Notes: a model not told the origin generated them from the letters alone. 64,000 nucleotides of DNA from JAHEGP01 sp963792875 (GCA_963792875.1 CAWBXV010000005.1:124001-188000); one strand, 5' to 3'; numbered from the stretch's first letter, positions 8,391 through 17,375 are shown. Program-made: numbers and translations.

Positions 8391-11300
8391 TCACTCGGCC
8401 ACTTGCGGCGCTGGCGTCAGGATGCACGCGCCGTAGGTGAAGCCGCCGCCGAACGCGGTCAGGGCGATGTTGTCGGGCCGCAGCGCGCTGGCGAAGAGCT
8501 CGGTCAATGCCAGCGGGATGCTGTTGGATGAGGTGTTGCCAAAGTGCTGGATGTTGGAGAAAAACCGCTCGGGAGGCAGGTTCAGCTTCTTGGCGATGGC
8601 ATCCATGATGCGCTGATTGGCCTGATGGGGAACGATCAGCGCGACATCCTCGAGCGGCAGGCCGGCCTCGTCCAGTGCCCGCTGCAGGATGTGGGTCATC
8701 TTGCGCACGCCCATGGAGAACACCCGCATCCCGTCCATCTGAATGGGCGTGCCGGCGGCGCGATGGGGCACGCGCAATATGCCGTCGGCGTCGGCCTGCC
8801 CCGACAGCAGCGGGCGCTGCAGGCGGTAGCCACAGCCGTCCAGCCGGGCTTCGCCGCAGACCAGCGTGGCGGTGGCGGCATCGCCGAACAGGATGGCGGT
8901 GGTGTAATCTTCCGGGTCCAGCAGCGGCGAGAGCAACTCGGTCGTGACGACGAGCACGCGCGCATCGGGGCGCGATTGCAGCACGTCGTAGGCGCTCCCC
9001 AGCGCGTACAGGTAGCCGGAGCAGGCGGCGTTGATATCGTAGGCGGCGCACTGGGCCTGCGGGTCGATGGCCGCCAGTACCTGGCAGGCGGTGGAGGGTG
9101 TGATGAGGCCCGGGGTGCCGGTCGCACAGATCAGGGTGTCGATGTCGCCAAGGTGCAGGCCCTCGCTCTGCAGCAGCTGGCGGCAGGCCTGCACCGCCAG
9201 GCTGACCGCGGTCTGACCCTCCCCGGCGCGAGGCCGACTGGCGATGCCGGTCGACTTGATGATGTCCTCGGGCGACCGCTCGGGGAAATTGCCCGCCAGT
9301 TCGGCATTGCCGACCGGCGTTGCGCCGCAGCTCTGGCTGATGTGCTTGATGCCGACCTGCAGCGCCGTGCGGGCGCCAGCGCCGGGCCGCTGCTGGCGCC
9401 GGGGTCGCTGCTGGAACGACGGCCGGGTCAACGGCTCCCGCGTGAGCGGTTTGGCCCGGTTCGCGGCGGGGTCGTCCAGCCGCAGTGTCAGCAGGGGCGC
9501 GCCCACCCTGGCGCTGGCGCCGGCGTCCACCAGGACGCTGTCGACGACACCGCGGTAGGGGCTGAGCAACTCGGTGACCGCCTTGTCGGCCTCGTATTCG
9601 ACCAGCAGGTCGCCCTCTTCGACGCGATCGCCGGCACCGACGTGCCAGGCGTTGATCGTGACCAACTCGTCAGAGGGGCTCGCGCCGATGGCCTCGATCA
9701 CCACGAGTTCCTCGCAGAGGTTCGCGCCGGCCTCCCAGCGGACCGCCATGCCGAGCATGTCGGCGGCGATTTCGACGGCAGCCTTGATGGAGGGGAGGAC
9801 GTCGAGCTGGTTGGCGAAATTGCAGGGAATGTGTGTGTCCGGGCGGGTCAGGCGCCGGCACTCGATGCCCGGCGGGAGGGCTTCCGTCACGGTCGCGATG
9901 ATCTCCGCACCCATGCCGCAGGTGTGGCCATCCTCGTGAACGACCAGCAGGCGCCCCGTCTTGTCGACGGAGCGGATGACGGTCTGCCTGTCCCAGGGGG
10001 CGATGTACCGCAGGTCGATGACCTCGCAACACTTACCCTGGTCCGAGAGCATGTCCGCGGCAGCGAGTACTCTGGCGATGGTGTTGCCCCAGGCCACGAT
10101 GGTCAGGTCGCTGCCGGGTCGCACGATGCGGGCGCGGCCGACGGTCGCCAGGTGTCGCGCGATATCGCTGGATGTGGTCTGTTCGCGATCGTTGAGCAGC
10201 GCCTTCGGGTAAAAAAACAGGGTAGGTCGCGGCGACTCAAAGGCGGCGTTGAGGCCGGCCGCGGCATCGGCCGCGGTGGACGGCACCAGCACGTCGATGC
10301 CCGGCAGGTGCGCCGCGATCGACTCGAAGCTCTGGGCGTGGAAGTGGCCGAGACCGGGCCGGTAGCCGCCGCAGGGTGCCATGAGGATCACGGGGCATTG
10401 CCAGCCGCCGTCGGTGCGCCAGTACATGGTGCTCAGTTCAGAGCAGATCTGGTTGAATGCCAGCGGCAGGAAGTCGGAAAACTGCAGCATAGCGACCGGT
10501 CGGCCGCCGGCCAGCGCTCTGCCGATGGCGGTGCCGACGATGGTGGATTCGGACAGCGGCGCATTCCTGACCCGCCCCGCAAAGCGCGTGGACAGCCCGC
10601 GGGTCAGGCCGAACACATCGCCCTTGGGGTCCTCTATATCCTGCCCGTACAGCGACACCCGGGGGTCGCTGTCCAACCGGTTGTGCAGCACCGCGCGCAG
10701 CGCCTCGATCATGGTCAGCCGAGCGTCGTCGGGTCGCCCGAGGTATTCCTCCCGGGGGTCGTGCAGCCGCGGCGGCAGCGCTGCGGCGGCCTGCCGGCAG
10801 GGTTGAGGGTTGGCCCCCAGCAGCGCTGTGTCGGCGGCCTCGCGGACGCGTGCGACGGCGCGTTCCCGGCGCTGTTCTACGGCGCTCTTCAGGCCCTGCC
10901 TGGCCAGGGCCTCGCCCAGGCGGTGCACGGGGCAGCCGCGTTGGAGATCGGCGCTGATGTCCGCCGCCTGGCGATAGAGAGTCTGGTCATCGGCGTTGGT
11001 GTGATCCGACAGGCGCTTGCAGCGCATGACGACGATCGCCGGCTCCCGGGTCTGGCGCATGCGGCCCACGACCTCCCCGAACCGGTAGTAGCAGTCGATG
11101 GCATCGAGGCCGTCGAGGTAGTGAATGGGTATGCCGCAGAACGCATCGGCGGGCTGCGCGTCGAGCGAATAGAACGTGGTGCCGGCGGTGGGGGTGGATA
11201 TGGCCCAGCCGTTGTCCTCCACCAGAAACAGCACGGGCAGGCGCTGGCGCTGTGCTTCCAGCAGTGCCTCCAGTACTTCACCCTGCTGAGTGCTGCCTTC

Positions 11301-11759
11301 GCCAAGGCAGCACACGCTGATGGGGTCGCCTCGCTGACCGACGATCTCGGCGGCGATGCCGACGGCGCTCAGCGCGTTGTTGCCGACCGGGCCGACGAGG
11401 CTGGTGATATGGTGTTCGGGACTGCTCAGGTGCGCGGACATCTGACGGCCGCGGCTATGGCTGTCGTCCTTGGCGAAGAAACCGCCGAAGAGGTTCTGCA
11501 GGCTCAGGCCGCGGGCGAGCATCAGCGCCTTGGAGCGGTAGTGGCAGCTGAGCCAGTCCTGGGGAATCAGATGCGGGCTCAGCGCGGCCCCGGATTCGTG
11601 ACCGCGCCCGGCCACGTGAAAGAAGGCCTCGCCGCTGCGCGTGTACTGCTGTTCCAGCCGGTCCACCTCGGTGGACGTGAACATCGCTTCAAACAGCCTT
11701 AGCAGGGTCTCAAGATCGGTTTGTGCCACTGTTACTTGAGATAGGTGAGGGTTTTCCAT
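8391..11759 (-). CDS. Fusion: 2-oxoacid dehydrogenase E1alpha-E1beta, lipoyl domain, ketoacyl-ACP synthase III
   Basis: This is one uninterrupted 1122-residue chain, starting at the ATG at 11759; an extension to 11801 lacks conservation. E1alpha covers about 15-310, with HVAGRGHESG (48-57), the TPP motif GEGSTQQGE (153-161) and VEDNGWAIS (180-188). E1beta covers about 345-670, with HFHAQSFESIAAHLPGI (472-488). A biotinyl/lipoyl domain covers about 684-762, with the acceptor lysine 726 in EADKAVTEL. A Pro/Arg/Gln-rich linker follows (about 763-797). A FabH-type domain covers about 800-1122, with Cys913 (NAACSGYL), His1045 (PHQANQR) and Asn1075 (FGNTSSNS), the full KAS III triad. There is no E2 acyltransferase domain. 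I infer 2-oxoacid decarboxylation coupled to primer condensation. Confidence 0.9.
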   Translation of the reverse strand: MENPHLSQVTVAQTDLETLLRLFEAMFTSTEVDRLEQQYTRSGEAFFHVAGRGHESGAALSPHLIPQDWLSCHYRSKALMLARGLSLQNLFGGFFAKDDSHSRGRQMSAHLSSPEHHITSLVGPVGNNALSAVGIAAEIVGQRGDPISVCCLGEGSTQQGEVLEALLEAQRQRLPVLFLVEDNGWAISTPTAGTTFYSLDAQPADAFCGIPIHYLDGLDAIDCYYRFGEVVGRMRQTREPAIVVMRCKRLSDHTNADDQTLYRQAADISADLQRGCPVHRLGEALARQGLKSAVEQRRERAVARVREAADTALLGANPQPCRQAAAALPPRLHDPREEYLGRPDDARLTMIEALRAVLHNRLDSDPRVSLYGQDIEDPKGDVFGLTRGLSTRFAGRVRNAPLSESTIVGTAIGRALAGGRPVAMLQFSDFLPLAFNQICSELSTMYWRTDGGWQCPVILMAPCGGYRPGLGHFHAQSFESIAAHLPGIDVLVPSTAADAAAGLNAAFESPRPTLFFYPKALLNDREQTTSSDIARHLATVGRARIVRPGSDLTIVAWGNTIARVLAAADMLSDQGKCCEVIDLRYIAPWDRQTVIRSVDKTGRLLVVHEDGHTCGMGAEIIATVTEALPPGIECRRLTRPDTHIPCNFANQLDVLPSIKAAVEIAADMLGMAVRWEAGANLCEELVVIEAIGASPSDELVTINAWHVGAGDRVEEGDLLVEYEADKAVTELLSPYRGVVDSVLVDAGASARVGAPLLTLRLDDPAANRAKPLTREPLTRPSFQQRPRRQQRPGAGARTALQVGIKHISQSCGATPVGNAELAGNFPERSPEDIIKSTGIASRPRAGEGQTAVSLAVQACRQLLQSEGLHLGDIDTLICATGTPGLITPSTACQVLAAIDPQAQCAAYDINAACSGYLYALGSAYDVLQSRPDARVLVVTTELLSPLLDPEDYTTAILFGDAATATLVCGEARLDGCGYRLQRPLLSGQADADGILRVPHRAAGTPIQMDGMRVFSMGVRKMTHILQRALDEAGLPLEDVALIVPHQANQRIMDAIAKKLNLPPERFFSNIQHFGNTSSNSIPLALTELFASALRPDNIALTAFGGGFTYGACILTPAPQVAE

Positions 11760-11870
11760 GCGCCATCCTGGGGTGTCTCGTCGGCTTTCGGCGCCGCACA
11801 CTATAAGCGCAATCGTGGTTGAATGATAGCCGGGATTGACGCCCGTGCCGCGCCCGCAAGGGCCTGGCAG

Positions 11871-12977
11871 CTACATCAGGCGCCTGCCTTGTTGGCGATG
11901 GTGGGCGATGATGGCCTCCTCGATATTGATCAGCTCCATCACGTTCTCGAGATCGATGACACCGGTGAGCTGACCCTGCTGCGTGACGCCGATCAACGGC
12001 GTCTGCAAGGTCTGCATGGTCTTGAATATCGACTCCATGGGTTCGCTGCCGTCGATGCAGTGCAGCTCTGGCAGGTGCAGGTCACCGATGAGCGTCTGCT
12101 CACCCTCGTCGCGCAGGGCCTGCAGCATGGCGGTCTGTGTCAGCAGGGCGGTCGGCTGGCCCGACAGCAGCACGGGAAAGTGCTTCTGCGTGCCGCTCAG
12201 CGTCAGGTCGATAGCTCGGCGCAGGTTCTCTTCCGGCCGCAGCGCCTCATAGCGCGTGATGCTGGCTTGACCCGCTGTGGCTTTGAACAGCGCGGCGTGC
12301 ATCAGTTCCATGCTCAGCTCGGCGGAAGCGCCCAGCCAGACGAAGGCGGCGATCAGCATCAGGAACGGGTTGTAGAACAGGCCCAGCACAAACATGCCCG
12401 TCGCCAGGAACTGGCCGACGGCGACCGCCTTGCGCGTGGCCTCGCGGCGGTCCATGCGCATCGCCATGGCGGCGCGCAGTACGCGGCCACCGTCCATGGG
12501 AAAGGCCGGCAGCAGATTGAACAATGCCAGCACCAAGTTGACGGCCATTACCTGGTAGAGAAAGGGCACGCCGGAAGCCAGCAGTTCCCCCGTGCTCAGC
12601 GGCGTCTGCGTCACGACCAGCCACAGCCACAGGGCGGCGGCGATCGCCAGGTTGACGGCGGGGCCGGCGAGGGCGACCAGCATCTCCTGGCGCGGATCCT
12701 CGGGCATGCCCTCCATGGCGGCGACGCCGCCGATGGGCAGCAGCGTGATGCTGCGGGTCCTGATGCCGAAGTGCTGGGCGGTCAGGGCGTGGCCGAACTC
12801 GTGCAGCACGACGCAGCAGAACAGCGTGATGATCAGCCCCAGCCCCTTGGCGACCGCCGGCAGGCTGTGGGTGCTCTCCCAGTAGTTCAGGCCGATCCAC
12901 AGCAGCAGCAGCGGGAAAGTAAAATGTATGGCGACATCGATGCCTCGATAGCGGGCTATTTTCCAGGACCACTTCAT
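11871..12977 (-). CDS. Site-2 protease (M50B) family membrane metalloprotease with CBS domains
   Basis: This is a predicted intramembrane zinc protease of the group of Rip/SpoIVFB-like enzymes with C-terminal CBS domains. The protein has 368 residues. The zinc motif HEFGH sits at His59-Glu60-His63 within a hydrophobic helix, and the third ligand Asp162 is in LLPAFPMDGGRVLRA. Several other membrane helices flank them (about 14-30, 42-58, 104-124, 140-156, 190-220). Residues about 245-365 form a CBS pair (TALLTQTAM and TPLIGVTQQGQLTGVIDLE), which may sense an adenine nucleotide. Its substrate is unknown, and no anti-sigma or sigma gene is adjacent. Confidence 0.88.
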   Translation of the reverse strand: MKWSWKIARYRGIDVAIHFTFPLLLLWIGLNYWESTHSLPAVAKGLGLIITLFCCVVLHEFGHALTAQHFGIRTRSITLLPIGGVAAMEGMPEDPRQEMLVALAGPAVNLAIAAALWLWLVVTQTPLSTGELLASGVPFLYQVMAVNLVLALFNLLPAFPMDGGRVLRAAMAMRMDRREATRKAVAVGQFLATGMFVLGLFYNPFLMLIAAFVWLGASAELSMELMHAALFKATAGQASITRYEALRPEENLRRAIDLTLSGTQKHFPVLLSGQPTALLTQTAMLQALRDEGEQTLIGDLHLPELHCIDGSEPMESIFKTMQTLQTPLIGVTQQGQLTGVIDLENVMELINIEEAIIAHHRQQGRRLM

Positions 12978-13182
12978 GCCGATTCTCCCTCGGTTGCTGC
13001 GCCCGGGCGCTCCTCGACAAGCGGGGCGCTGTCCTCATCGACCCGTGCGGCCGTGGCGGGGCAGGGCGCATAGTAGCACGCAGCGCGGTCAGCCATTGTG
13101 GCAGCATAAATAGCCTGTCGTGAGCGATCAAGCTCGGCGTATCAGGGCGACGTGCCGGCGCAGGGCGGTCTGGCAGGCCGCG

Positions 13183-14058
13183 TCACGGCACCGGTTCGCT
13201 GGTGTGTTTGCGGCAGGCGTTGACCAGCAGCCAGCGGAACAGCGGCGCCCGCACCGGCGCCAGGCTCAGTTCGGGATGGAACTGCGTGCCGATGACCGGG
13301 CGTCCGGCGAATTCGAGGACCTCGGCGATGCGGCCGCCGTGTGACGTGGCGGTGACCGCCAGCTGCCGGAAGCGGTGGGGGTGCGCCTTGAGGTAGGCCA
13401 GGTCGAGCGCCTGGTGATGCAGTTCGAACGCTGAAAACGGCGCCGTGCCCACTAGCCGCGCGATGGTGGCGGCGCCATCGTCCACGCGGACCGTGTCGAA
13501 GCGGTAGCGCCGGTTGGCTATGCCGAGCTCAGTGGCGATGTCGACGTGCAGCGGCAGGCCCTGCACCACGGACAGCAGTTGCATGCCGCGACAGATGCCA
13601 AGGAGCGGGGTCTGCAGCGAGCCAGGGTCGCGGAAGTAGTTCTTCAGCAGGTGATATTCAAACGGGTCCCGACGCTGCCCCTCGTTGCTGTAGACTATCA
13701 GATGGTCGAGGCGTTGCAGGCGCTGGCGCAGGTCCTCGGGCAGCGAGGGGCTGTACCAGCGCGGGTCGATATCGGCACCGCCGGGAATCAGCAGGGCGTC
13801 GATATGCCGCGGGTGCGCGTCCTCGAGGCGGCTGAGGTCGCCGACGAGGTCGAGGCGATAGCCCAGTGCTGCGGCGGCTTTGCGCAGCGCGCGCCGGTTG
13901 AACGGGCCGCAGTCACTGGTGCAGGCGATGGTCAGTTGCTGATCGCGGCTGAGCTGACACTCGGCGGCGTAGCCGTCGGGCAAGGCATCGGGCGCCCACC
14001 AGAACCACGCCGCGGCCACGGCCAGCAGGCCGACGGGAAGAGCTAGCCAAGGTTTCAC
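13183..14058 (-). CDS. C26-type glutamine amidotransferase-like hydrolase with N-terminal membrane anchor
   Basis: This is a class I glutamine amidotransferase-like protein of the gamma-glutamyl-GABA hydrolase (PuuD) group. The protein has 291 residues. Residues 1-22 are a hydrophobic signal or anchor (LALPVGLLAVAAAWFWW), unusual for PuuD, which is cytoplasmic. The catalytic elements are visible: LIPGGADIDPRWYS, the nucleophile elbow LGICRGMQLL, and the His-Glu pair in VIGTQFHPELS. The first half (CTSDCGPFNRRALRKAA) differs from PuuD. It may be a periplasmic or membrane-side gamma-glutamyl hydrolase. No putrescine pathway gene is nearby. Confidence 0.75.
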   Translation of the reverse strand: MKPWLALPVGLLAVAAAWFWWAPDALPDGYAAECQLSRDQQLTIACTSDCGPFNRRALRKAAAALGYRLDLVGDLSRLEDAHPRHIDALLIPGGADIDPRWYSPSLPEDLRQRLQRLDHLIVYSNEGQRRDPFEYHLLKNYFRDPGSLQTPLLGICRGMQLLSVVQGLPLHVDIATELGIANRRYRFDTVRVDDGAATIARLVGTAPFSAFELHHQALDLAYLKAHPHRFRQLAVTATSHGGRIAEVLEFAGRPVIGTQFHPELSLAPVRAPLFRWLLVNACRKHTSEPVP

Positions 14059-14193
14059 TGTCGCTGGATCCTCGTGCTGGTGGGGATGGCGCGCAGGGCA
14101 GCATAGTACCGCAGCTGGCGCGGCAATGCGTGGCGCTCCCGTCCGCCACGCGAGGCGGCCTCTGCTGCAGGGTGCTTCAGGTGAGGCGAGCGG

Positions 14194-14730
14194 ATGGTGA
14201 AAATAGCAGAGCGGTTACGGCGCGGGTTGCGGCACACAGTCAACGCGGCGCTGCAGCATCGACCCGTCACCCTGACGCGGGACGACCTGCAGGGGGCGGT
14301 GGAACCGCACTTTCCGGTGCGCGTCGAGGGCATGCTGAATCTGGTACTGGATCAGCCCAGGGTGAGGCTGGATCGGGGCCGCGACAGAATCGGCCTCGAG
14401 CTGACCATCACGCCGGAGGTGCTCGGAGAGGCGCTGTTGTCCAGCCGCTGGCTGATCGATGGGGAAGTGAGCTACCGACGCCAGAGCGGGGAGTTTTTTA
14501 TCCACAAGCCCGACCTGCGTGCGCTGTCCGCAGGTGACCGGCCAGCGGGCTGGCTGCGCCAGTTCCTGATTGATGAACTGCTCGGTTCCGTTATCCCCGC
14601 GCTGCCGCTGTATCGGCTGAGTGACGGCAATCCGCGCCAGGCGGTGGTCCGCAAGCTGCTGCGTGCCGTGCATGTGGTCGACGGCAAGGTGATCATCCAC
14701 CTGCAGCTGGACGAGGATCCGGCCCGCTGA
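14194..14730 (+). CDS. DUF1439 (YceB-like) protein
   Basis: The protein has 178 residues and resembles the DUF1439/YceB family of small envelope proteins, which fold as a lipid-binding-type beta sheet wrapped on helices. Supporting segments are TLTRDDLQGAVEPHFPV, then DQPRVRLDRGRDRIGLEL, and a C-terminal VVDGKVIIHLQLDE strand. E. coli YceB is a lipoprotein, but here the N-terminus (MVKIAERLRRGLRHTVNAAL) shows no lipobox or clear signal peptide, so it may be cytoplasmic or the start may be mis-set. It converges with the ABC transporter operon 17 bases downstream. Function is unknown. Confidence 0.6.
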   Translation: MVKIAERLRRGLRHTVNAALQHRPVTLTRDDLQGAVEPHFPVRVEGMLNLVLDQPRVRLDRGRDRIGLELTITPEVLGEALLSSRWLIDGEVSYRRQSGEFFIHKPDLRALSAGDRPAGWLRQFLIDELLGSVIPALPLYRLSDGNPRQAVVRKLLRAVHVVDGKVIIHLQLDEDPAR

Positions 14731-14747
14731 GCGGCGCGCCGGGGGCG

Positions 14748-15533
14748 TCATGGATGGTGTTGGGCGCGTCCGGTGGTTGCCAGAAAGGGATGGAGGGCGT
14801 CGCCGATCCACCGTGTATCCACCCCGTAGACCCGGCGCAGCAGGTCGGCGGTGAGCACGTCGCAGGGGGCCCCGGTGCAGGCGACCTGGCCGCGTTCGAG
14901 CAATACCAGGCGGTCGCAGAAGCGCGCTGCGGTATTGAGGTCGTGCAGCACCAGCAGTACGCTGCCACCCTCCCTGGCGTGCCGGGCAAAGATTTCCATG
15001 ATGTGCAGCTGGTGGTAGGGGTCGAGCGCTGCGATGGGTTCGTCTGCCAGCAGGCCGGGGGCCTGGGATGCCAGTATCCGCGCCAGGTTGACGCGAGCCT
15101 GCTCCCCCCCCGACAGCGAATTGAACACCCGCCCCGTGAGGTCCTCGACTTCGGTGAGCGCGATCGCGCGCTCGATCGCCGCGCGGTCGGCCGGGGTCAG
15201 GCCGCGCCACAGTCCCAGGTGGGGGGAGCGCCCCAGCTCGATGACCTTGTCGACCCGCAGTGGCCAGTGGCTCTGCGGATTCTGGGGCAGGTAGGCCAGT
15301 TCGCGGGCGCGCTCGCGCGGCGGCCAGCCACGCAGGTCCCGGCCCTTCAGCAGGCAGCGGCCGCCGCTCAGTGGCTGCAATCCCAGCAGCGCTCTCAGCA
15401 GGGTGGACTTGCCGGCGCCATTCGGGCCGATCAGCCCGACCATCTCGCCCGCGCGCAGCTGCAGCGACGCGCCTTGCACGATGGCGCGGTCGTTGCGCCG
15501 GATGACCACTTCCGTGGCTTCCAGCAGCCTCAC
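14748..15533 (-). CDS. ABC transporter ATP-binding protein, BtuD/FecE type
   Basis: This is the nucleotide-binding subunit of a metal-chelate or cobalamin importer. The frame is open far upstream, but the real start is the GTG at 15533 (VRLLEATEVVIRR), which overlaps the permease stop by four bases (GTGA). That gives 261 residues. Walker A is GPNGAGKSTLLR, the Q-loop is in AYLPQNP, the signature is LSGGEQARV, Walker B is GLLADEPIAALD, and the switch His is in LVLHDL. The order substrate-binding protein, permease, ATPase with overlapping ends indicates one operon. Cobalamin, heme and siderophore are all possible substrates. Confidence 0.88.
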   Translation of the reverse strand: MRLLEATEVVIRRNDRAIVQGASLQLRAGEMVGLIGPNGAGKSTLLRALLGLQPLSGGRCLLKGRDLRGWPPRERARELAYLPQNPQSHWPLRVDKVIELGRSPHLGLWRGLTPADRAAIERAIALTEVEDLTGRVFNSLSGGEQARVNLARILASQAPGLLADEPIAALDPYHQLHIMEIFARHAREGGSVLLVLHDLNTAARFCDRLVLLERGQVACTGAPCDVLTADLLRRVYGVDTRWIGDALHPFLATTGRAQHHP

Positions 15534-16531
15534 AGGACCTGTCGCCTCATCTGATAGATCAGCCCTAAAAAGAATGGTCCGCCGACCAGAGCGGTGATGA
15601 CGCCAAGCTTGAGCTCCTGCTGTGGCGACAGCCACTGCACGGCGGCATCGGCCAGCAGCACCAGGGAGCCCCCCGCCAGCGCGCTGGGGAACAGCAGGCG
15701 GCCCGGCTCGCCGCCGACCCAGGGCCTGATCAGGTGGGGCACTACCAGGCCGACGAAGCCGATGTTGCCGCTGACCGAGACGGCCGCCCCCACCGTCAGC
15801 GCAACTCCGGCGATGACGAGCGCACGTAGCCGGTTGACGGCATAGCCCATGCTCTGGGCGCTCTCCTCGCCGAAATTCAGGGCGGTCAGGAAGCGCCCGG
15901 TGGTTGCCAGGCAGGCCCACCCCAGCACCATGAAGGGCAGGGCGATGGCGATGTCCGCCCGGCTGCGGTCCGCCACCGAGCCCATCAGCCAGAACACGAT
16001 CTCGCTCAGGGCGTAGGGGTTTGCGGAGAAATTCAGCGCCAGTGAGATCAGCGACGAGGCCACGGCGTTGATGGCCACGCCGGCCAGCGTGAGCGTCAGA
16101 ATGCTCGCCTGCCGGCCCGCGAGGAAGAAGATCAGGCTCACGCCGCAGCCGGCACCGAGCAGGCCGCCCAGCGGCAGCATGTACCAGGCCATGCCGGCCA
16201 GCCCGAAGTAAAAAGTGACCACGGCGCCCAGCGCCGCGCAATTGCTGACGCCCAGCAGTCCCGGCCCGGCCAGCGGGTTGCGCAGCAGCCCCTGCATCGC
16301 CGCCCCCGACAGGCCGAGGCAGGCGCCCACCAGCAGCGCCAGCATGGCCCGCGGCAGGCGTATCTGCCAGAACACCAGTGCGTCGAGCTGGGAGCCGGTC
16401 ACCGCGCCCAGCAGGTCGAGTGGAAAGGGGCCGCTGCACAGCTCCAGTGCCAGGCTGCCCGCGAGCATGGCGAGGAGCAGCAGGTTCAGCGGCAAGGGCG
16501 GCAGCGAGCGCATGCGGCTATCGATAGGCAC
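15530..16531 (-). CDS. ABC transporter permease, FecCD/BtuC family
   Basis: This is the integral membrane subunit of the same importer. The protein has 333 residues with about ten hydrophobic helices. Family signatures are LPRAMLALLVGACLGLSGAAMQGLLRNPLA near the N-terminus (seen in parts), GISNCAALG-type sequence (here LLGVSNCAALGAV), and SGNIGFVGLVVPHLIRPWVG, which is the classic FecCD cytoplasmic-loop region. The GTG at 16531 overlaps the upstream gene by 14 bases; an ATG at 16513, 4 bases after that gene ends, is a good alternative. A TonB-dependent outer-membrane receptor is not encoded nearby. Confidence 0.9.
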   Translation of the reverse strand: MPIDSRMRSLPPLPLNLLLLAMLAGSLALELCSGPFPLDLLGAVTGSQLDALVFWQIRLPRAMLALLVGACLGLSGAAMQGLLRNPLAGPGLLGVSNCAALGAVVTFYFGLAGMAWYMLPLGGLLGAGCGVSLIFFLAGRQASILTLTLAGVAINAVASSLISLALNFSANPYALSEIVFWLMGSVADRSRADIAIALPFMVLGWACLATTGRFLTALNFGEESAQSMGYAVNRLRALVIAGVALTVGAAVSVSGNIGFVGLVVPHLIRPWVGGEPGRLLFPSALAGGSLVLLADAAVQWLSPQQELKLGVITALVGGPFFLGLIYQMRRQVL

Positions 16532-17375
16532 GCAGGTCGGCCACGGCGTCCACCACCTTCGGCGTAGGGCACGACCAGTAGCGGCCGGAGAGGCGCACCG
16601 TGGTGGCTGCGGGCAGCCCCTGGCGCAAGGCGGGGTGGGTCAGCTTGCGCTGCGCCAGCGAGTGCTTGTCGGCTTCGTCATCGTCGATGATGATGAGATC
16701 GGGCTGTGCGCGCAGCAGCTGCTCCAGTGGCAGGTTGGCGCCATGCGCATTGCCCAGCTCGGCGCTGAGATTGCGAAAGCCCGCGGCTGCAAGGATCGCG
16801 CCGGACAGGCTGGCAGCGCCCGGGCTGTATCCGTCGGGGGCATAGATCACGGCGAGTGGGCGCCGCCGCGGCGCGCTGCCGGCCATGCCCTGCAGGCGCT
16901 CCTGCATCTGCGCCACCATACGCGCCCCGGCGTCCGGCTCATCCAGGACGCGGGCGGCGGTCGCTATGGCCGCGGCGACGTCCTCCAGCGTGTCGGGGGC
17001 GGGGATCACTTCCACGCGATAGCCGAGCTGCCGCAGCAATCGGACGAGCTGTCCGTCGGAATACTGGTAGGCCAGTATCAGGCTGGGGTCCTGTGCCACG
17101 ATCTCCTCGATGCGGGCATGGTTGACGGGCAGGCCGCCGGCCCGATCGGCATAGGCAGAATACAGCGGGTTGGCAGCCAGGTGTGAGACCGAGGCAATGC
17201 GCGAGCGCGGCGCCAGCAGTAACAGCAGCTGATCGGTGCACAGATTGATCGACACGATGCGCCCGCCGGACCCGGCCTGCAGGGCCGCGCTGGCGCCCAG
17301 CAGCGCCAGCGCGCCGCACAGCAGGCGCCGCCGGCGGTGGCGGGGGGCGGATGCTGGTGGTGTGGCATCGGGCAC
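16518..17375 (-). CDS. ABC transporter substrate-binding protein, BtuF/FepB-like
   Basis: This is the periplasmic binding protein of the importer and the first gene of the operon. The conserved protein starts at the GTG at 17375 (285 residues); the open frame to 17612 is not conserved. The N-terminus has RHRRRRLLCGALALLGASAA, an Arg-rich stretch followed by a hydrophobic core, so export by Sec or perhaps Tat. The class III binding-protein fold is shown by GGRIVSINLCTDQLLLLLAP, then IVAQDPSLILAY and QPDLIIIDDDEADKHS. No cobalamin riboswitch or Fur-like box was recognised in the 110 bases upstream. The ligand is undetermined. Confidence 0.8.
   Translation of the reverse strand: MPDATPPASAPRHRRRRLLCGALALLGASAALQAGSGGRIVSINLCTDQLLLLLAPRSRIASVSHLAANPLYSAYADRAGGLPVNHARIEEIVAQDPSLILAYQYSDGQLVRLLRQLGYRVEVIPAPDTLEDVAAAIATAARVLDEPDAGARMVAQMQERLQGMAGSAPRRRPLAVIYAPDGYSPGAASLSGAILAAAGFRNLSAELGNAHGANLPLEQLLRAQPDLIIIDDDEADKHSLAQRKLTHPALRQGLPAATTVRLSGRYWSCPTPKVVDAVADLRAYR

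Noticed and set aside
8544..11702. A long open frame (over 1000 codons) on the plus strand opposite the E1-KAS III fusion
   Set aside because: It has no recognisable motif and lies antisense to a gene with full catalytic motifs. Long antisense frames are common in GC-rich DNA.
14748..16439. One long minus-strand frame joining ATPase and upstream sequence
   Set aside because: Its N-terminal half is read in the wrong frame across the permease gene. The ATPase starts at the GTG at 15533.
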